Assembly (NCBI GenBank): GCA_022393335.1
Contig: JAJEKB010020897.1
Coordinates: 706,742-770,741, forward strand
DNA from: Macrotrachela quadricornifera
Lineage: Eukaryota; Rotifera; Eurotatoria; Philodinida; Philodinidae
DNA length: 64,000 bases
Direction: 5' to 3'
This document shows, piece by piece, positions 22,172 to 35,168 of the stretch. The translations under genes were made by a program, and so were the position numbers. Numbering within the stretch: the stretch's first letter is position 1; each line of letters opens with the position of its first letter. Under the pieces are notes generated by a model. The model saw only the letters and a list, made by a program, of their open reading frames with translations, was not told the DNA's origin and ran no database searches.

Positions 22172-23814
22172 GAAATGTTTCAATAATTGTTATGAAACTT
22201 TAATGAACCTTTTATCATGTATTAATATTTAATAAAATATTTTATCACGTTGATTGATCCTATTTACATACACATTTATACATTTCTCTCTTTTTTAATT
22301 ATTTTCTCTGAATCTTCTTTACTTTTCTTATATACAAGAAATTAATTAAAAGATTTCATTGTTCTTACAAAAATAATCACCGAGAATTTCTCTACACATT
22401 GACATATTTTACTCTATCTAAATAAGTCTTATAATTTTTATATTAATTAATTTTTATTTTCTCACTTTTTCTATTGTACAATCTAGCTAAAATGTACTAA
22501 ACAAGATTGAATAACATGAACCATAATTTAGTTTTTTCAATAAATATTCAAGTAAAGAGACGAAGGTTCAATGAATTATTCATAATTTTTCAAGAAAAAG
22601 TCAGAAATGTCGAAAAACTCCATAATATATACAGTAGATATTGGATTACAATATCTCTAAATTGAAATTGAAAACGTACTCAATCAAGGAAATCAGACAA
22701 TGTTTTCCCACAAAACCATTATAACCTTTTAGAAAACTTTTAAAAGATTTTATTTTAAAAAAGACTTCTATCTCCATCCACCTTCTTTCTAACGATGAAA
22801 AGTCAAGTTCAATAGCTGCCAGCATTCGCGAATTATTCAACAAACAATATAGTATATTCTATTAGTTAACGAATTGACATTTTGATAAACTAAAGCTTTT
22901 AGTGTGTTATATGTATAATAGAAATTTTAACTTAATAAATTAGAAAAAATATTCATCACATCTTTTTTATATATCTTGCAATAGAAGCAGTTTCTCACCT
23001 ATTTCAGAATATCTGTATCAACAATTATGAAAGATGGCAATTTTATGTAAGTTATTCAGTGTTTACTGTCTTTTACAACAAACGATCGTTAATAAAGAAA
23101 GTATGCCAATATTTCTATCATATTTATCTTTTCGTTCTGCCGATGCGTTATGCACAGCGAAGAATATGAACCTCTTTGAGAGAATCGAGAATGCAACGCT
23201 ATTTCCTTCGTTCTATGGTAATCCTTCAAAATAAATAAATTGACATAATATCTCATTTTCTGTCGATTTAAAATCTTTATTTCACTATAACCACACCTTT
23301 CAAAGGCTTTGATACAATTGCGATTTTATCTCAAGAGATATTTCAATGAAATAGTTGCTCTATGAAGAAAACGAATGATGTATTTATACAGTATAATCGA
23401 ATAAAAAAAGAAAGAACACTGACTACATTACATCAGACAATTTTCTTCAGTGTGCACATGGTCGACAGAACGGAAAGAAAAAGAAAAAAATATATCGGCG
23501 TGCATTCTTCATTAACGATCATACTTCGTTGTGACACAGCTGAAGAAAAAGATAGTGAATACGGGATATGAAAAAATAACACGAAACTTTCATCTTCTAC
23601 AATTATTCTTATTGATGTATTATTTTCTCAAAAATATTTTTCACTTATTGCTTTAGATCACACATGACTAGCAATTGAAATAATTATTCTTTCACATTTA
23701 ACATATACAATGTTAGTCAGCCGTAAAATAAACACTTGAATAAATACATACATAAATCACAAGGTGCAATTTTAATATATTTTAATATATATATATATAA
23801 ACTAGTTGTCAATC
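22172..23814. other. Intergenic, no gene recognised
   Basis: AT-rich. Frames near 23034 and 23362 (66-69 codons) carry no family signature. A TATATATATATATA run (about 23780-23799) sits directly upstream of the antiporter start. Confidence 0.5.
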
Positions 23815-25439
23815 ATGGTCAATACTACACGTTCATTTGCTTATGTTGAACCGACGATTGTCTCTTTATTGATTCTATCCTCATTCATTTATTTTCTCAA
23901 TGTTGCTCGTTCAATTGCAAATCGTCTATTTTATGCTGGTCTTATTGGTGAGATTCTCATTGGTATTATCTATGCTACACCTCTATCGAATATTTTAAAA
24001 ACTGAATGGGAACAAACAATACTTGATTTTGGTTATTTAGGATTATTATTATTAGTTTTTGAAGGTGGATTAGGTACACGTCTTGATTTCTTAGCTGTTA
24101 AAAGTAATCTATTTCTTTCATCTATTATTGGTCTTACTGGAATTTTAACACCTATTGGTTTATCATTTCTTGTTTGTACATTTGGATTTAAATTTAATCT
24201 TTTAGAATCATTTACAATGGGTGCATCATTAAGTGCAACAAGTCTTGGTACAACATTTGCTATTCTTTCATCACAAGGTACATATCAATTAAATAAAAGT
24301 CGAATGGGGACTATATTAGTTGGTGCAGCTCTATTAGATGATATATCAGGTTTAGTTATTGCAAGTGTTATTGAAAAACTTAAATATTTAGGACAAGAAA
24401 ATCTTCCTTGGTTAATTTCAAAACCAATTGTTTCATCAATAGTTATGATGTTGATTTCTATCTTATTAGCACGTTTAATATTCGGACGATTATGGATTAA
24501 ATTAAATTTTAAAAATGATATTATCAAACGATATTCAGATCATCTGTTACTATTCGTTTTCATTTTTACTTTATCGGCAACTGTTACAATTGCAGCATAT
24601 ACTAGTGCATCGACGTTAATTGGTGCTTATTGTTGTGGTGCTATATTAAAACATCTTGATGATTGTCAAATGAAACTTAATAATGTTGATAATAATACAA
24701 TATTATTTAAACATGTATTTGAAAAATATATTATAGTAATGAAAGAATATATATTTGCACCATTTTTCTTTGCATCAATTGGTTTTGCTGTACCATTTCT
24801 TGATTTATGGCATGGACAAGAACTTTGGCAAGGTATTTTATATGCTCTATTGATGATTGTGGGAAAATTTATTACTGGTATATGGATTGTTGTTTGGACA
24901 TATGTTTCATCTCGTTCGAAGAAGCTACCAGTAAATATCTTACCGACAACACCGGTATGTTAAATACAATGGTGCAAACTCTTTTTTTCTACTTATGCCT
25001 TTCTAATAATAGAGAAAGAGACTAGATTTTACAGTTAACATTATTTGATTATTTATAGGTTGAAATATCAATGATTGAACGAGTATCAACATTACCATCC
25101 TCCTCAACACCTGTACTCATCGCTCATCGGCGACCATCTTTTTCTGCTAATACTACTCATAATGAACCAATCGAAACAACTGCATCAATACCATCACAAG
25201 CAAGAAGAAAAGTTAGAGGTGTTTATCCTGCTTTAATAGTCGGTTTAGGTATGGTATCTCGTGGTGAAATTGGATTTCTTATTGCAAATATTGGTTTTTC
25301 AGCAAGTATTTTATCAACAAAAGCATTTATTGTTACTACTTGGGCTATACTATTAAATACAATTCTTGGACCAATTGCTGTTGGATTGATTGTAAAATTT
25401 TTAGGACCAAAACTAAGCGATGGATTATGGGTAGATTAA
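23815..25439 (+). CDS. Cation/H+ antiporter, CPA2 (Kef-like) family
   Basis: Two exons, 23815-24954 and 25059-25439 (phase 0, GTATGT donor, TATAG acceptor), giving 506 residues. About a dozen hydrophobic segments are visible. Family landmarks: LLLLVFEGGLGTRLDFL in the third or fourth helix, SATSLGTTFAIL, and the paired acidic site Asp175-Asp176 in LLDDISGL, which corresponds to the ion-binding acid pair of Na+/H+ and K+/H+ exchangers. GMVSRGEIGFLIA near the C-terminus is a late-helix motif typical of this family. A Ser/Pro-rich hydrophilic loop (about residues 385-430) spans the splice junction. Likely job: exchange of Na+ or K+ for protons across the plasma membrane or an organelle membrane. 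The first ATG was chosen as start; an in-frame TTG lies three codons earlier. Homologues of this subtype are common in bacteria and fungi. Confidence 0.87.
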
Positions 25440-27555
25440 TTGACAAATAATTAGAACATTGAAATATGAATCATATAAACGAATCTCATATTTGTATTCA
25501 CATTTTTTCTATATTCGTGTTTTTTTTTGTTGAATACTATTTGCAAAATCTTAGAGAATCAATTATTCTTAAAAAGTAACTGAGTAATAAGAAAAAATAG
25601 ATTAATTCAGTATTTTTTGCTTACAATTTCTAAACAATCAACGAAGCATATTTGATAAAATTAAGCAGCAACTAAAGAGGAAATAGCAGACTTTAGGACT
25701 CCAGAATTCTGGATCTCCATAGGATTCTATGTGATTCTAAGTGGCTCCAAGGATCGGCTGTTTTCTTCTTGAATGAATTATACAAAAATTTGCCGTCACT
25801 ACAATGGTTTTCAAGAAATTCTTCAAAAAAACCTTTCGGAGAAGTACTAAATCAATCTAGCTAGATTGAATTCATTAGGCATAACTAGACTTTTGGCTGT
25901 TGAAGACGAAAGTATTCAACACGATACAAACTCATGCATTTCTTCACTAGCTTTAAAAACGAAGCTGTTATTGTCGTCGTCATAGACACTCTTCTCATTC
26001 ACCTAACATACAACTTTTAATAAATATTCGAAACGAAAATATTAATTCATAAGCGTGTGTAAATATTGAAAGTGTTTCAAGATAACTGCAACATTATTTG
26101 TTTTGTAATGCAGTCTTGATAATTCTCCTAACAGATGTATTGTTGAAAACTCTACAAAAAGAAAATGCTGAATCAAGTTATTACTAATATGTTCTGATAA
26201 TTTTTCCATACGCAAAATGAAATACTATATTTTAGTGATACTTCTCACCAGTTTTGAATTTATATAAAGATGCTTAAACATTATAGTAAAACACAGAAAA
26301 ATCTTTTATCAGAGTTTTTATTAGTAGCTTAATATAAATCTGTTTCAAAATGAGTCTACTATAATAACTTATATTTAATATCATAGTTTGTTTTTTGAAA
26401 AGTATTTGCATATCAACACTTAATATTTCTCTTGAATTTTTTTCTAATTTAATCAAAACACAATATTCTTCATATTATAGAATACTATATTTATCAGAAA
26501 GAAGTTATACTATTCATTATCTAACTGCTTTATTTCTATATTAAATATATAGAAACAATATTAGAAAAACGTATATCTTTAATAGTCAGAATACAGCAAA
26601 TGTCTAATGAAATATAACAATGGTACTTGACTACATATCAGTATTCAGTTATTGAATCTTAGTAAGTTGAATAATCATATTGTACTATTCTTTAAACTGT
26701 GATTAATGGCTTCGATTCTCTATTAGATTGTAATCCTATTCCACTGACGAATTCGATCAGATTGTGGTATTAAAATATGAATATGATTTTGTGAACTGGT
26801 GACTGATAGCAAGGCTCACGACAGTGAAGGATATGTGGACTTGTCCCCTCTCCTGAAACTGAAAATCGGTAAAATTTTTTTTCAATTTTAAAAAATCTCT
26901 TTGAAATAGTTTAGCAGATACCTTTTAGGAATGTTTCGAGTGGAAACAGGAGTCAAGATATGAATCCTCTTTGAATTGGAATGTTAATGAAAAACATGAA
27001 GTTATGTGTAAATTTGAATAATTCAACCTATGCTTTACAATTTATCAGATTTGATAAAATTCTGATGAAATCAACATTTGAGTAAATTTTACACAAATCC
27101 ATAAGATTCCATTATTGAATTGATTCTTTCGAGTATTCAATCAAAACTTGCATGACGTTGATAAAATAATAAATATTCGCTTAAAACTAAGATCAATGTA
27201 CATTTACCAAAAATTAAATTATTTTTTTAAGTAAAACAATCGAATATTATCATGTTAGATGTTACAACTTACGAAGATGATCAAAGAAATACGAATGTTT
27301 TCGTCAATGAAAGAGAAAAAAATGCAATTATTTTGGACAAAATTTATAAATAAACTTTGCATATACAGAAACCATAGATATACTCTTTTTTTTCTCTTGT
27401 CATCTGAAGCAGACATATAATCATGTTTTTTTAAGCATTATATAAAATAATTAAATCCATGCATAAATCAAGCTGAATATAATGATTCTATTTTCTTAAA
27501 ATAGTATTAATGTATGAATGTAAAATACAACAACAACAAATTCAGTTAAACAATA
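25440..27555. other. Intergenic, no gene recognised
   Basis: About 2.1 kb of AT-rich sequence without convincing coding or repeat structure. Confidence 0.5.
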
Positions 27556-30500
27556 ATGAATCAATCATTGTCATCCATTGAAAGCACAGGAGGCGAATAT
27601 GTTCGATATTCACAACCGATATTACCTACCCTAAAAAAACATGTTCGTTACAGTCGTCATCTTTCACTTCAATATGAAGGAATATCTTCAAGCAGAAAAC
27701 CTCGATTTATCATTCATGCAACTATTCGATCTCCAAAAACTAATCGCTGTCAAAAAGAAAACAAATCTATAGCATCCGAACATGACTTACATTCAGTTAG
27801 ATATTTTATATACAATCATATTTATCTTGTATTCATATTCTACATTTAAATAGATATCAACTATTTTAACAGCTCGTTATCGTCAAGATAAAACAAACAA
27901 TTCAAATTTTATTCGAAACTCAATTGAAGAAACTGCAAATCCACAACGTTCTCATAATGATAATACAGACTCGAGACGGCATCAATCTTTATCGAAGGTA
28001 AGAAATATTTGATATTCCTCAAATTATTATAAACAATCGATTATGATATAATTCTCATTATTTTCTAACTAATATGTAATCAATCTGAAATTGTTTTATA
28101 AACCACTTTAAGATTGAAAATAATATACAAATAGTCATCGATTGTGACACAGATGAACATTTGTCTGTTTTATATACTTATTCTTGACGAATTTTTATCT
28201 AACAGATGTTTCTCTTATATTCAATCACATTATACACATGTCATGATCTTATTTTGGTTATATTTTCTTTTCTTTTTTCATTATACAATAGTCGACTCAC
28301 AATAGTTGGAGTGACACTCGTAGAAATAATTATCTCCAAGAACAGAATTATAACTTATCAAAAATGAAAGAAAAAAGGAATGATGACAATACGTTAGAAA
28401 AACAAAAGTTTTCATTATACACAAGTAAAGTAAGTAACTATCGAATAATTTCAATTATATTTTTAACAAAAAAGAATCGTTGTATTGAAATAATAATTTA
28501 TTTGTTAGAGTTTCATCAATAATGATTCAGGTTTATCTACAAATCATAATAAAACTACAGTAAGACTTTTTTATATGTTTGCTTTAATCTAATTAATTGA
28601 ATACAATAGAATAAACAAGAATTGTGGTCCAATACAAAAGAATTTTATGAAAATTCAATATCAAAGAAAAACAAAAGGTTATTTATCTTTCTTTTAATTT
28701 TTCTTTATAAATATGTTGATACAGATATCTAGGTGCTTATCCATGCCCATGCCAATGTTCATGTCTACTTACCTCTTTACTTGCTGCTCTTCTTTTGGGT
28801 ATAGCTATCGCTGCAGTTCTTATGGCCACTTTGATTAAACCGATAACGACAATAAATGAATCAACAACAATCTCAACGATAACAACCCAATCAACAATAG
28901 TCTTGACAACAACAATAACCCCAACAACAACAAGTGGATCAACAACAACTTCCATGACAACATCCTCAACGACAACAACCGAAACGATAACAACTGAAAC
29001 AACAACGTCAACGACAACAACTGAAACAACAACAACGTCAACGATAACAACGTCAACTGAAACGACAACAACGTCAGCAACAACAACTGAAACGACAACA
29101 ACGTCAGCAACAACAACTGAAACAACAATAACGTCAGCAACAACAACTGAAACGACAACAACTGAAACAACAACAACGTCAATGACAACAACGACAACTG
29201 AAACGACAACGACAACAACTGAAACAACAACGTCAACGACAACAAGTGAATTAGCAACCTCATCGACAACAACTGAATTGACAACAACCCTGACGATAAT
29301 AACTACGTCAACAACCACAACTGAATCAACAACAACTTCTACGACAACCTCATCGACAACAACTGAATTGACAACAACCTTGACGATAATAACTACGTCA
29401 ACAACAACAACTTCTACGACAACCATATCAACAACAACTTCTACGACANNNNNNNNNNTCTACGACAACCATATCAACAACAACTTCTACGACAACCATA
29501 TCAACGAAAACTTCTACGACAACAACTGTATCAACAACAGCATCCACTACAGTAGCAAGTAAGATCTTGACTATTCTCCTTCTCAGAAACTAATATCCAT
29601 TCAGAAAAAAAGCCGGACTGATATTTTTTGAATAATGTCTGACAGTAATAGGATAGACAACTACGGTTTTTATCATTGGAAAGATAAGATATAGACACAT
29701 CGGACTGTATAGTAAGGAATGATTTCATTTAGGTTTTTCAAAGATTTAAATGGATATCTTTCACAACCACAGATAACTAAAATGAATTTTCAATAATCAA
29801 GTATGCATGTGAACCGCTAATTGAAGACTTACGGAAGTGTGCAAGATCCAGACTTTTAGATTTAATCGTCCCAAGGTGTTAGGCATTCTAATCAAAATCC
29901 TCGCAAGGGAACCTTCCTAGGTGTCGGAGAGCTTTTGAGTCGGAGTTTAGTGCATTTTATAGGTCTCAGTGAATTATATATATGGTTAAAAAAATTCGAG
30001 CCCATGGCATGTTCCTAACGAGATGTTGAGGTTCTAGTGAATTTCCCTTATAGAACCCTACTTTTCCAGCACAAACTTATTATCGAATTTTTGACATGAC
30101 ACTTGATCCACATAAAGACTTCAACTAAACTAGGTTGCAGAAAAAAATTCAGAAGTTTTCGACGAAATCTCTTCGAGATATGAAGATTTCAAAAAATACA
30201 CATTGTATATACATGGGGCACTACAAAAGTTTTTCAGCCAGTCCTTACGACAAATATTCAGAGATTGGTCTAATGTATTTTTTCAAACTAATGTTCTTCA
30301 GCATCACTGCACCAGTGCACTCGAATAGACTGGTCTTCGAAGCAGCTTTAAAAGTCTTCTTTTGTGAGACTACCAATGATTTGTTCTAAAGCTGTTAACA
30401 TTGCGTTGCCGTCGTCGAACTAAATTCCACGTGGTTGATTCTTGAGTTTTGGAAATACGGAGAAGTCACAGGGACTTAGATCTGGAGAATATGAAGGATT

Positions 30501-32873
30501 TGGATATGTGGTTCTACATGATTTTCGGTTAAAAATTCGTTGGTAATCCAAGCTCAATGTGATGTTGCATTATCATCATGAAGAATGAGACCTTGAAGAC
30601 CGCTCCTTGGTTGTTTTTCTGATACAGTTTTGAAGACTTACGGTAGGCAGGTGTTGAAATCCCAGCTTGCATTTAGTGTTACACCAATTTCTAATGGTAC
30701 CGCCTTGATTAAGCTCGATTTCATAAAGGAAACAGTCACCATTCTTTTGCCTGAACTTTTGTTGCGATGAACTTTAATTGGACGTGAATTAGCTTTTTAC
30801 ATCCAAACTTTTCATTGCTCTTTTGTTTTTGGGTCATAATGATAGAACCAAGATTCATCACCAGTTATAATGTCAAATACATGACGGAATTGATCGCCTT
30901 CGAATCTCTTCAGCGATTGACGGCAAAATTCAATACGCCACTGTTTTTTGGCCATTGGTTAACTGATGTGGCACCTACCGAGCATAAACTTTGCGTAGCT
31001 TCAAATAATCATGAATAATTAAATATATTGCTGGCGAATGAATACCTAAGATGTCTTCTATCTGCTTGTATGTTGAATGAGGATCATTTTCAATTATTGT
31101 TCGTTGATAGATGTTCGAGGACGACCTGGGCGGAGAGCATCTTTAACACTAAAGTTATTTCGCTGGAATTCATGAAACCAACGGAGGACTGTGGTGTCAC
31201 AAGGTGCTTGATTTCCTCATATTTGCACCAAATAGGCATGGCTTTCATTATATGCTAAATCAATTTTCTAGTCATAGAAAAATCATAGTCTGAAATTGTT
31301 CACGTGAGAGTGATTCGAAAGAAATGAAAAAATACAACGATGGGTAATCTGTGGAAGTCTGAAATTTTGCACATAATCCTAAATATGTTTAGTCATTATA
31401 ATAGAATAGATGTCCTCAAATTACGACTTTTAGAAGAGCCGGACTGCAAAACTTTTGTAGTGCTCTACGTACTATCTATAGAAAAAAAGGTCTTACCTTG
31501 TCACCTTCATATCTCGAAGAGACTTCGTCGAAAACTTCTGAATTTTTTTTCTGGAAGCTAGTTTAGTTGAAGACTTTATGTGGATAAAGTTTCATGTCTA
31601 AAATTCGAAAATAAGTTTGTGCTGGAGAAATCCGATCCTATAAGGGAAATTTACTAGAACCTCGATACCTTGTCAGGAACATGCCATGGGCTCGAACTCT
31701 TTTAACCATAAACATAATTGACTGAGACCTATAAAATGCACTAAATCCCGACTCAAAAGCTCTCTGGTACTTGGGAAGGTTCTCTTGTTAGCCGATTTTT
31801 CTACCAATTTCTATGAAAATAGATTATTTTTTTTACATTTTTCTTGTTTTATAGAAAAACAATTTTGGGACACTTTTGTAGGAAATTTATTCAAGGAAAC
31901 TCATAGCATATGATTCGATGTGCTTTCATCTGCTCTTTTCATCGATGAAAGCAGTAGCTCTCTTCCTCGTTCCTATAAGAAAGTTATTCGAAAAATATTC
32001 ATCCACATATTTTTTTTAACGGGCATTAGTTTCAATGAAAGAAGAGCTACTGTTACATTTAAATAAAAACGTTCAATAACTGTAGATCATTTCAAGTCAT
32101 TTTATGAAAAATCAAGCAATAGTCGATGTAATGATAGTAGGAAAAGCATTGAAAGTTTAATTGAAATATGATAATATGATCTAAAATAATTAAGTTTTTG
32201 AAAAAAATGCATATTCAATGGTAATTTTGATACGAAAAAAATCAAGTTTTTCTTTCATTAGAACATATCTGTATCGTATCATTTAGAAATGTTTTTGATT
32301 AATTTTAGCTCCCCTTTTATTTTATTGATCAACTATCAGAATGACAATCATTACCACTATATAGATTTTCTAGAACGAAACTTCATTTCATTATTGTTTT
32401 TTTATTTAGCTACAGTCTCGTGTGCCGTACTACCAAATGCTACTGAGAGCTACATAAATTGGCCTAATACTTATACGCAGAAGACGTATAATTACACAGC
32501 TTTATTTACAGGTGTTGGTGTGCTTGAATTTGGATTTACTAGTCAGAATGGAAATGATCAATGGTATTTAGATGACGTTAGCATCATAAATATAAACGCA
32601 TCCAATACGGAAATGCTTATCAATGGTGATTTTGAAAATGGTACTCTGATCGGATGGCAATTACTATGCACTTCTAATTGTATGTCAGACTCGGGTATTA
32701 TTTCAAGTACATCAACTCATAAAGGTTTATATCGTTACAAAGATGCATGTAAAAAAAAATATGATTTTTTACGACAAACATTTTCTAAGACGATCGGACA
32801 TATTTATTCACTAAGCTTCTGGTTTAAAACTGATTCACACGGTGGTCAAGAAGCTTTTTTCAGAATAAATTAA
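27556..32873 (+). CDS. Type II membrane protein: Cys-rich juxtamembrane, Thr-rich stalk, jelly-roll-like domain
   Basis: Seven-exon model: 27556-27795, 27854-27997, 28292-28429, 28509-28559, 28610-28677, 28725-29558, 32410-32873. The joins are in phase up to the 10-N gap (29449-29458) and again after it. Residues 1-213 form a polar, Arg/Ser/Asn-rich cytoplasmic part. CPCPCQCSC (about 219-227), a likely palmitoylation site, directly precedes a membrane helix (about 228-250). Then comes a stalk of about 240 residues made almost only of Thr, Ser and Glu. The last exon begins ..VSCAVLPNATESY and holds a beta-rich region with WYLDDVSI, INGDFENGTLIGWQ, two Cys in LLCTSNCM and LRQTFSKTIGHIYSLSFWF, resembling carbohydrate-binding jelly-roll domains. 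It ends soon after, perhaps truncated. The 2.85 kb last intron contains a mariner relic. Confidence 0.72.
28850..29556 (+). repeat. Coding Thr-rich minisatellite
   Basis: Stalk-coding part of the preceding gene. It is a run of ACA/ACG/ACT codons broken by TCA and GAA codons, with near-identical units such as ACAACAACTGAAACGACAAC recurring at about 27 bp spacing near 29040-29170 and a longer duplicated unit near 29270-29400. The array is interrupted by the 10-N gap, so its true length is unknown. Confidence 0.75.
29449..29458. other. Assembly gap (10 N)
   Basis: Ten undetermined bases inside the Thr-rich array. The reading frame of the stalk shifts across it, so the real gap length is not exactly 10 bases. 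Confidence 0.99.
29891..31801 (-). mobile_element. Decayed mariner element with long inverted termini
   Basis: Terminal arms of over 300 bp: about 29894-30240 and 31440-31799 are inverted copies (for instance GAGAGCTTTTGAGTCGG and GCATTTTATAGGTCTCAGT occur in both). TA lies at both outer borders (29889-29890, 31802-31803). Between the arms a minus-strand mariner transposase can be read with frameshifts and stops: GRPRTSINEQ (about 31110), then ITGDESWFYHYDPKTKEQ (about 30830-30870), then HDDNATSH (about 30570) and YSPDLSPCDF (about 30465), the three catalytic Asp regions of the D,D34D type. It sits in the last intron of the jelly-roll gene. Border positions are good to a few bases only. Confidence 0.8.
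30385..31260 (-). pseudogene. Mariner transposase, broken
   Basis: Conserved blocks listed under the host element can be read only by switching frames, and several stops interrupt them (one within the SH*AWITNEF region). The first-to-second Asp distance of roughly 95 codons and the third Asp about 34 residues further on fit mariner. It cannot make a functional enzyme as it stands. Confidence 0.8.
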
Positions 32874-33369
32874 AATACAAGTATTAGTGTATTAAAAAAA
32901 AGTCTTTTTTCAACATTAAATATTTTAATAAAGATAGAGAAGCTTAGAAAATTATAAAATTTGAGAAAAATAATAAACGTTAAATACCAAATAATTTATA
33001 TATTTAAACTCATTAGACTGATCTATTTCAGATAACTTCGCTCATTCTAATGAATGGTAACAAACACGAAGAAAATCGTTAGTAAGAATAGCCTTTTGAG
33101 TCTTCTATAAAATCTTTTTAAGAATCGTTCTCATCCAATATGCTTCAATATTTGAAAAATAAAATTTATATGAATGAATCAAAAATTTCACAGTAGAGGA
33201 TGAGAGACGAATAGTATATTTAAAAGATATTGATTAGGCTTTTTGCTTCATTTTGATCATATACAATCAAACTAAATGTAACATGAGAAGTTCTAATTTG
33301 TTCGAATAATTATTTAATAAACAATATGATGAACATATCCATTTTTTCATCAGTTAATATTGTAAAAAG

Positions 33370-35168
33370 TTATTTTATTGCATTCAATGGTAATAATACT
33401 GTTTCGACTGTTTTGGATGTTGTAGTTGTTAATTCAATACGAATGGCATAGAATAGAAATGAATCTGGATCAAATAGTGATGTTACTTTTGTGTCTGAAG
33501 TGCTAATGAATTCAATAAGTTCTTCAGTTTTTCTATTTTTCTTAGCATTAAATTGATTAGTACGTATTTGTGTTTTATCCATGAATGCATATCGTTCCAT
33601 ATTACCAATAATGAGACAATTATTTTTATCAATGTAAATGACAGTATAAATACGTTCGTCACATTCGCAATCATCTGCATAAACAAATGCAATTAATTCT
33701 TTTATATCATTTTCCTTCTCTTCAAGAAATATTTCTTTTGTAATTAATTCCAGAGGTTTATTCATTTGTTCAACAATAAGAGAACACATTTTTGTTTGAT
33801 TATCGGTGACAATAATTTTGAGTTTGAGTGGTTGTGGAAGACTTCGATGGGCACGAGAACGAGTAGTATTATTTCTATTAGGATTACCTTTTACTCGAAT
33901 AGCAGCATGTATGGAAACTGATACTAGTTTATCAGGTTCAATATTTAAAAAAGATGAAACTAATTTTCGTCGATTGTCTTGTCGTGCGGATTCAATCTCG
34001 ATTTTGGCATCCTGACAATCGAGCCATTTTTCATCATACCATTGATATTGAACATGAACTTGAGCAATTGCAATTGGTTTTTCCACAGGTGCTGATCTTT
34101 TATGCATTAAAATTTCAGGTAATACAGTCGGTTTTTTTGAAATAATTATATTAGTAATGGTTATAAAATTGCGAAAATGACCATCACGAGCAAATAATTC
34201 TTGTTCTATGTCAACAATGCTCTCCTTTCCTTGATTCATACGAATAGACGAATCGCCTTCACATTCGTGCTTGCCTATTTGAACCGTTGGAATTTTAGTA
34301 TCAAGGACTGGTCCTGTTTTAATTGATGATGGAATTGTTTTCTTTAATTCATCCAGTCGTGTTTGTGTTTGTGCAAGAATTTCAATAGTATTTTCCTTCG
34401 AATGATCTGATAAAGATATTATTTCTCCTTTTTCAATAGTTTTTATAGATTCATTAAGATGAATTCGAAGTTTATCACTTCGAATATTTTCAGTATCACT
34501 TGTTTTCAAACTACCGATAAGAAATAGAGTATTATTCGATATAGAATCTTGCATCCAAACAGCTTTGATAAACCATTCCGATGAAGATACTTTAGGAATT
34601 ATCATCTGCAAACAATTAGTTTCTAAATAATAAAAACTAAGATATACAGAATATATGATTATATTTTTAAAAATTTACCATTGTGTTTATCATGTGCAAT
34701 AGTTAACAATTCAAATATATTGTACAAATATAATTCTTGTATGTTTTTACCACCGTATAAATATATGTAAAGTTTTCCAGTATCATTAATACCCACAGTG
34801 AGACTCTTTTTAATGTTATCACTAGGATCATGTTCTTCAAGTGTTAACCATTCTTCTTCAGTGTTCAATGTGCTTCGATTTTTGGCAATAAATTGATTCA
34901 TGTCAATACATACTAACTTCTCGTTATTAGTAAGAACATGAGCACAAATATTATGTTTCATTAAGAGATAACCATCATCAGTAACAAGATGCACTAAATG
35001 TATGTTGTAACAACCGAATTGCGAAACAATAAAGTCTTGAAGAGCGGTGATAAGTTTACCGATAGTTGTTGTGGCTGGTGAATCAATGACATACATAAAT
35101 TTTAAGGAAGGACTATTTTGTTTTCTGCTATCAGTATACTCGATTTTGATACGTAATGATGATGACAT
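33370..35168 (-). CDS. Hypothetical protein with ubiquitin/coilin-like N-terminus
   Basis: Two exons, 35168-34679 and 34622-33370, separated by a 56 bp intron (phase 1; the join reads ..AHDKHN-ETNCLQMIIPKV), giving 580 residues. No signal peptide or membrane helix. Residues about 5-90 (LRIKIEYTD...KLITALQDFIVSQFG...LVTDDGYLL...NEKLVCIDM) show the strand-helix-strand layout of a ubiquitin-like fold and weakly recall the coilin N-terminal self-association domain. The middle is charged, with a basic Arg/Asn patch (NPNRNNTTRSRAHRS). The C-terminal 120 residues are beta-rich with CECDERIYTVIYI. No catalytic motif is recognised. The coilin suggestion is weak; a lineage-specific protein is equally possible. 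Confidence 0.7.

Noticed and set aside
28737..29426. Val-rich and Leu-rich minus-strand frames
   Set aside because: Antisense shadows of the Thr-rich minisatellite; the plus-strand frame has coherent splice sites and a membrane helix.
29531..31561. Several plus-strand frames of 65-84 codons
   Set aside because: They are the reverse side of the mariner relic.
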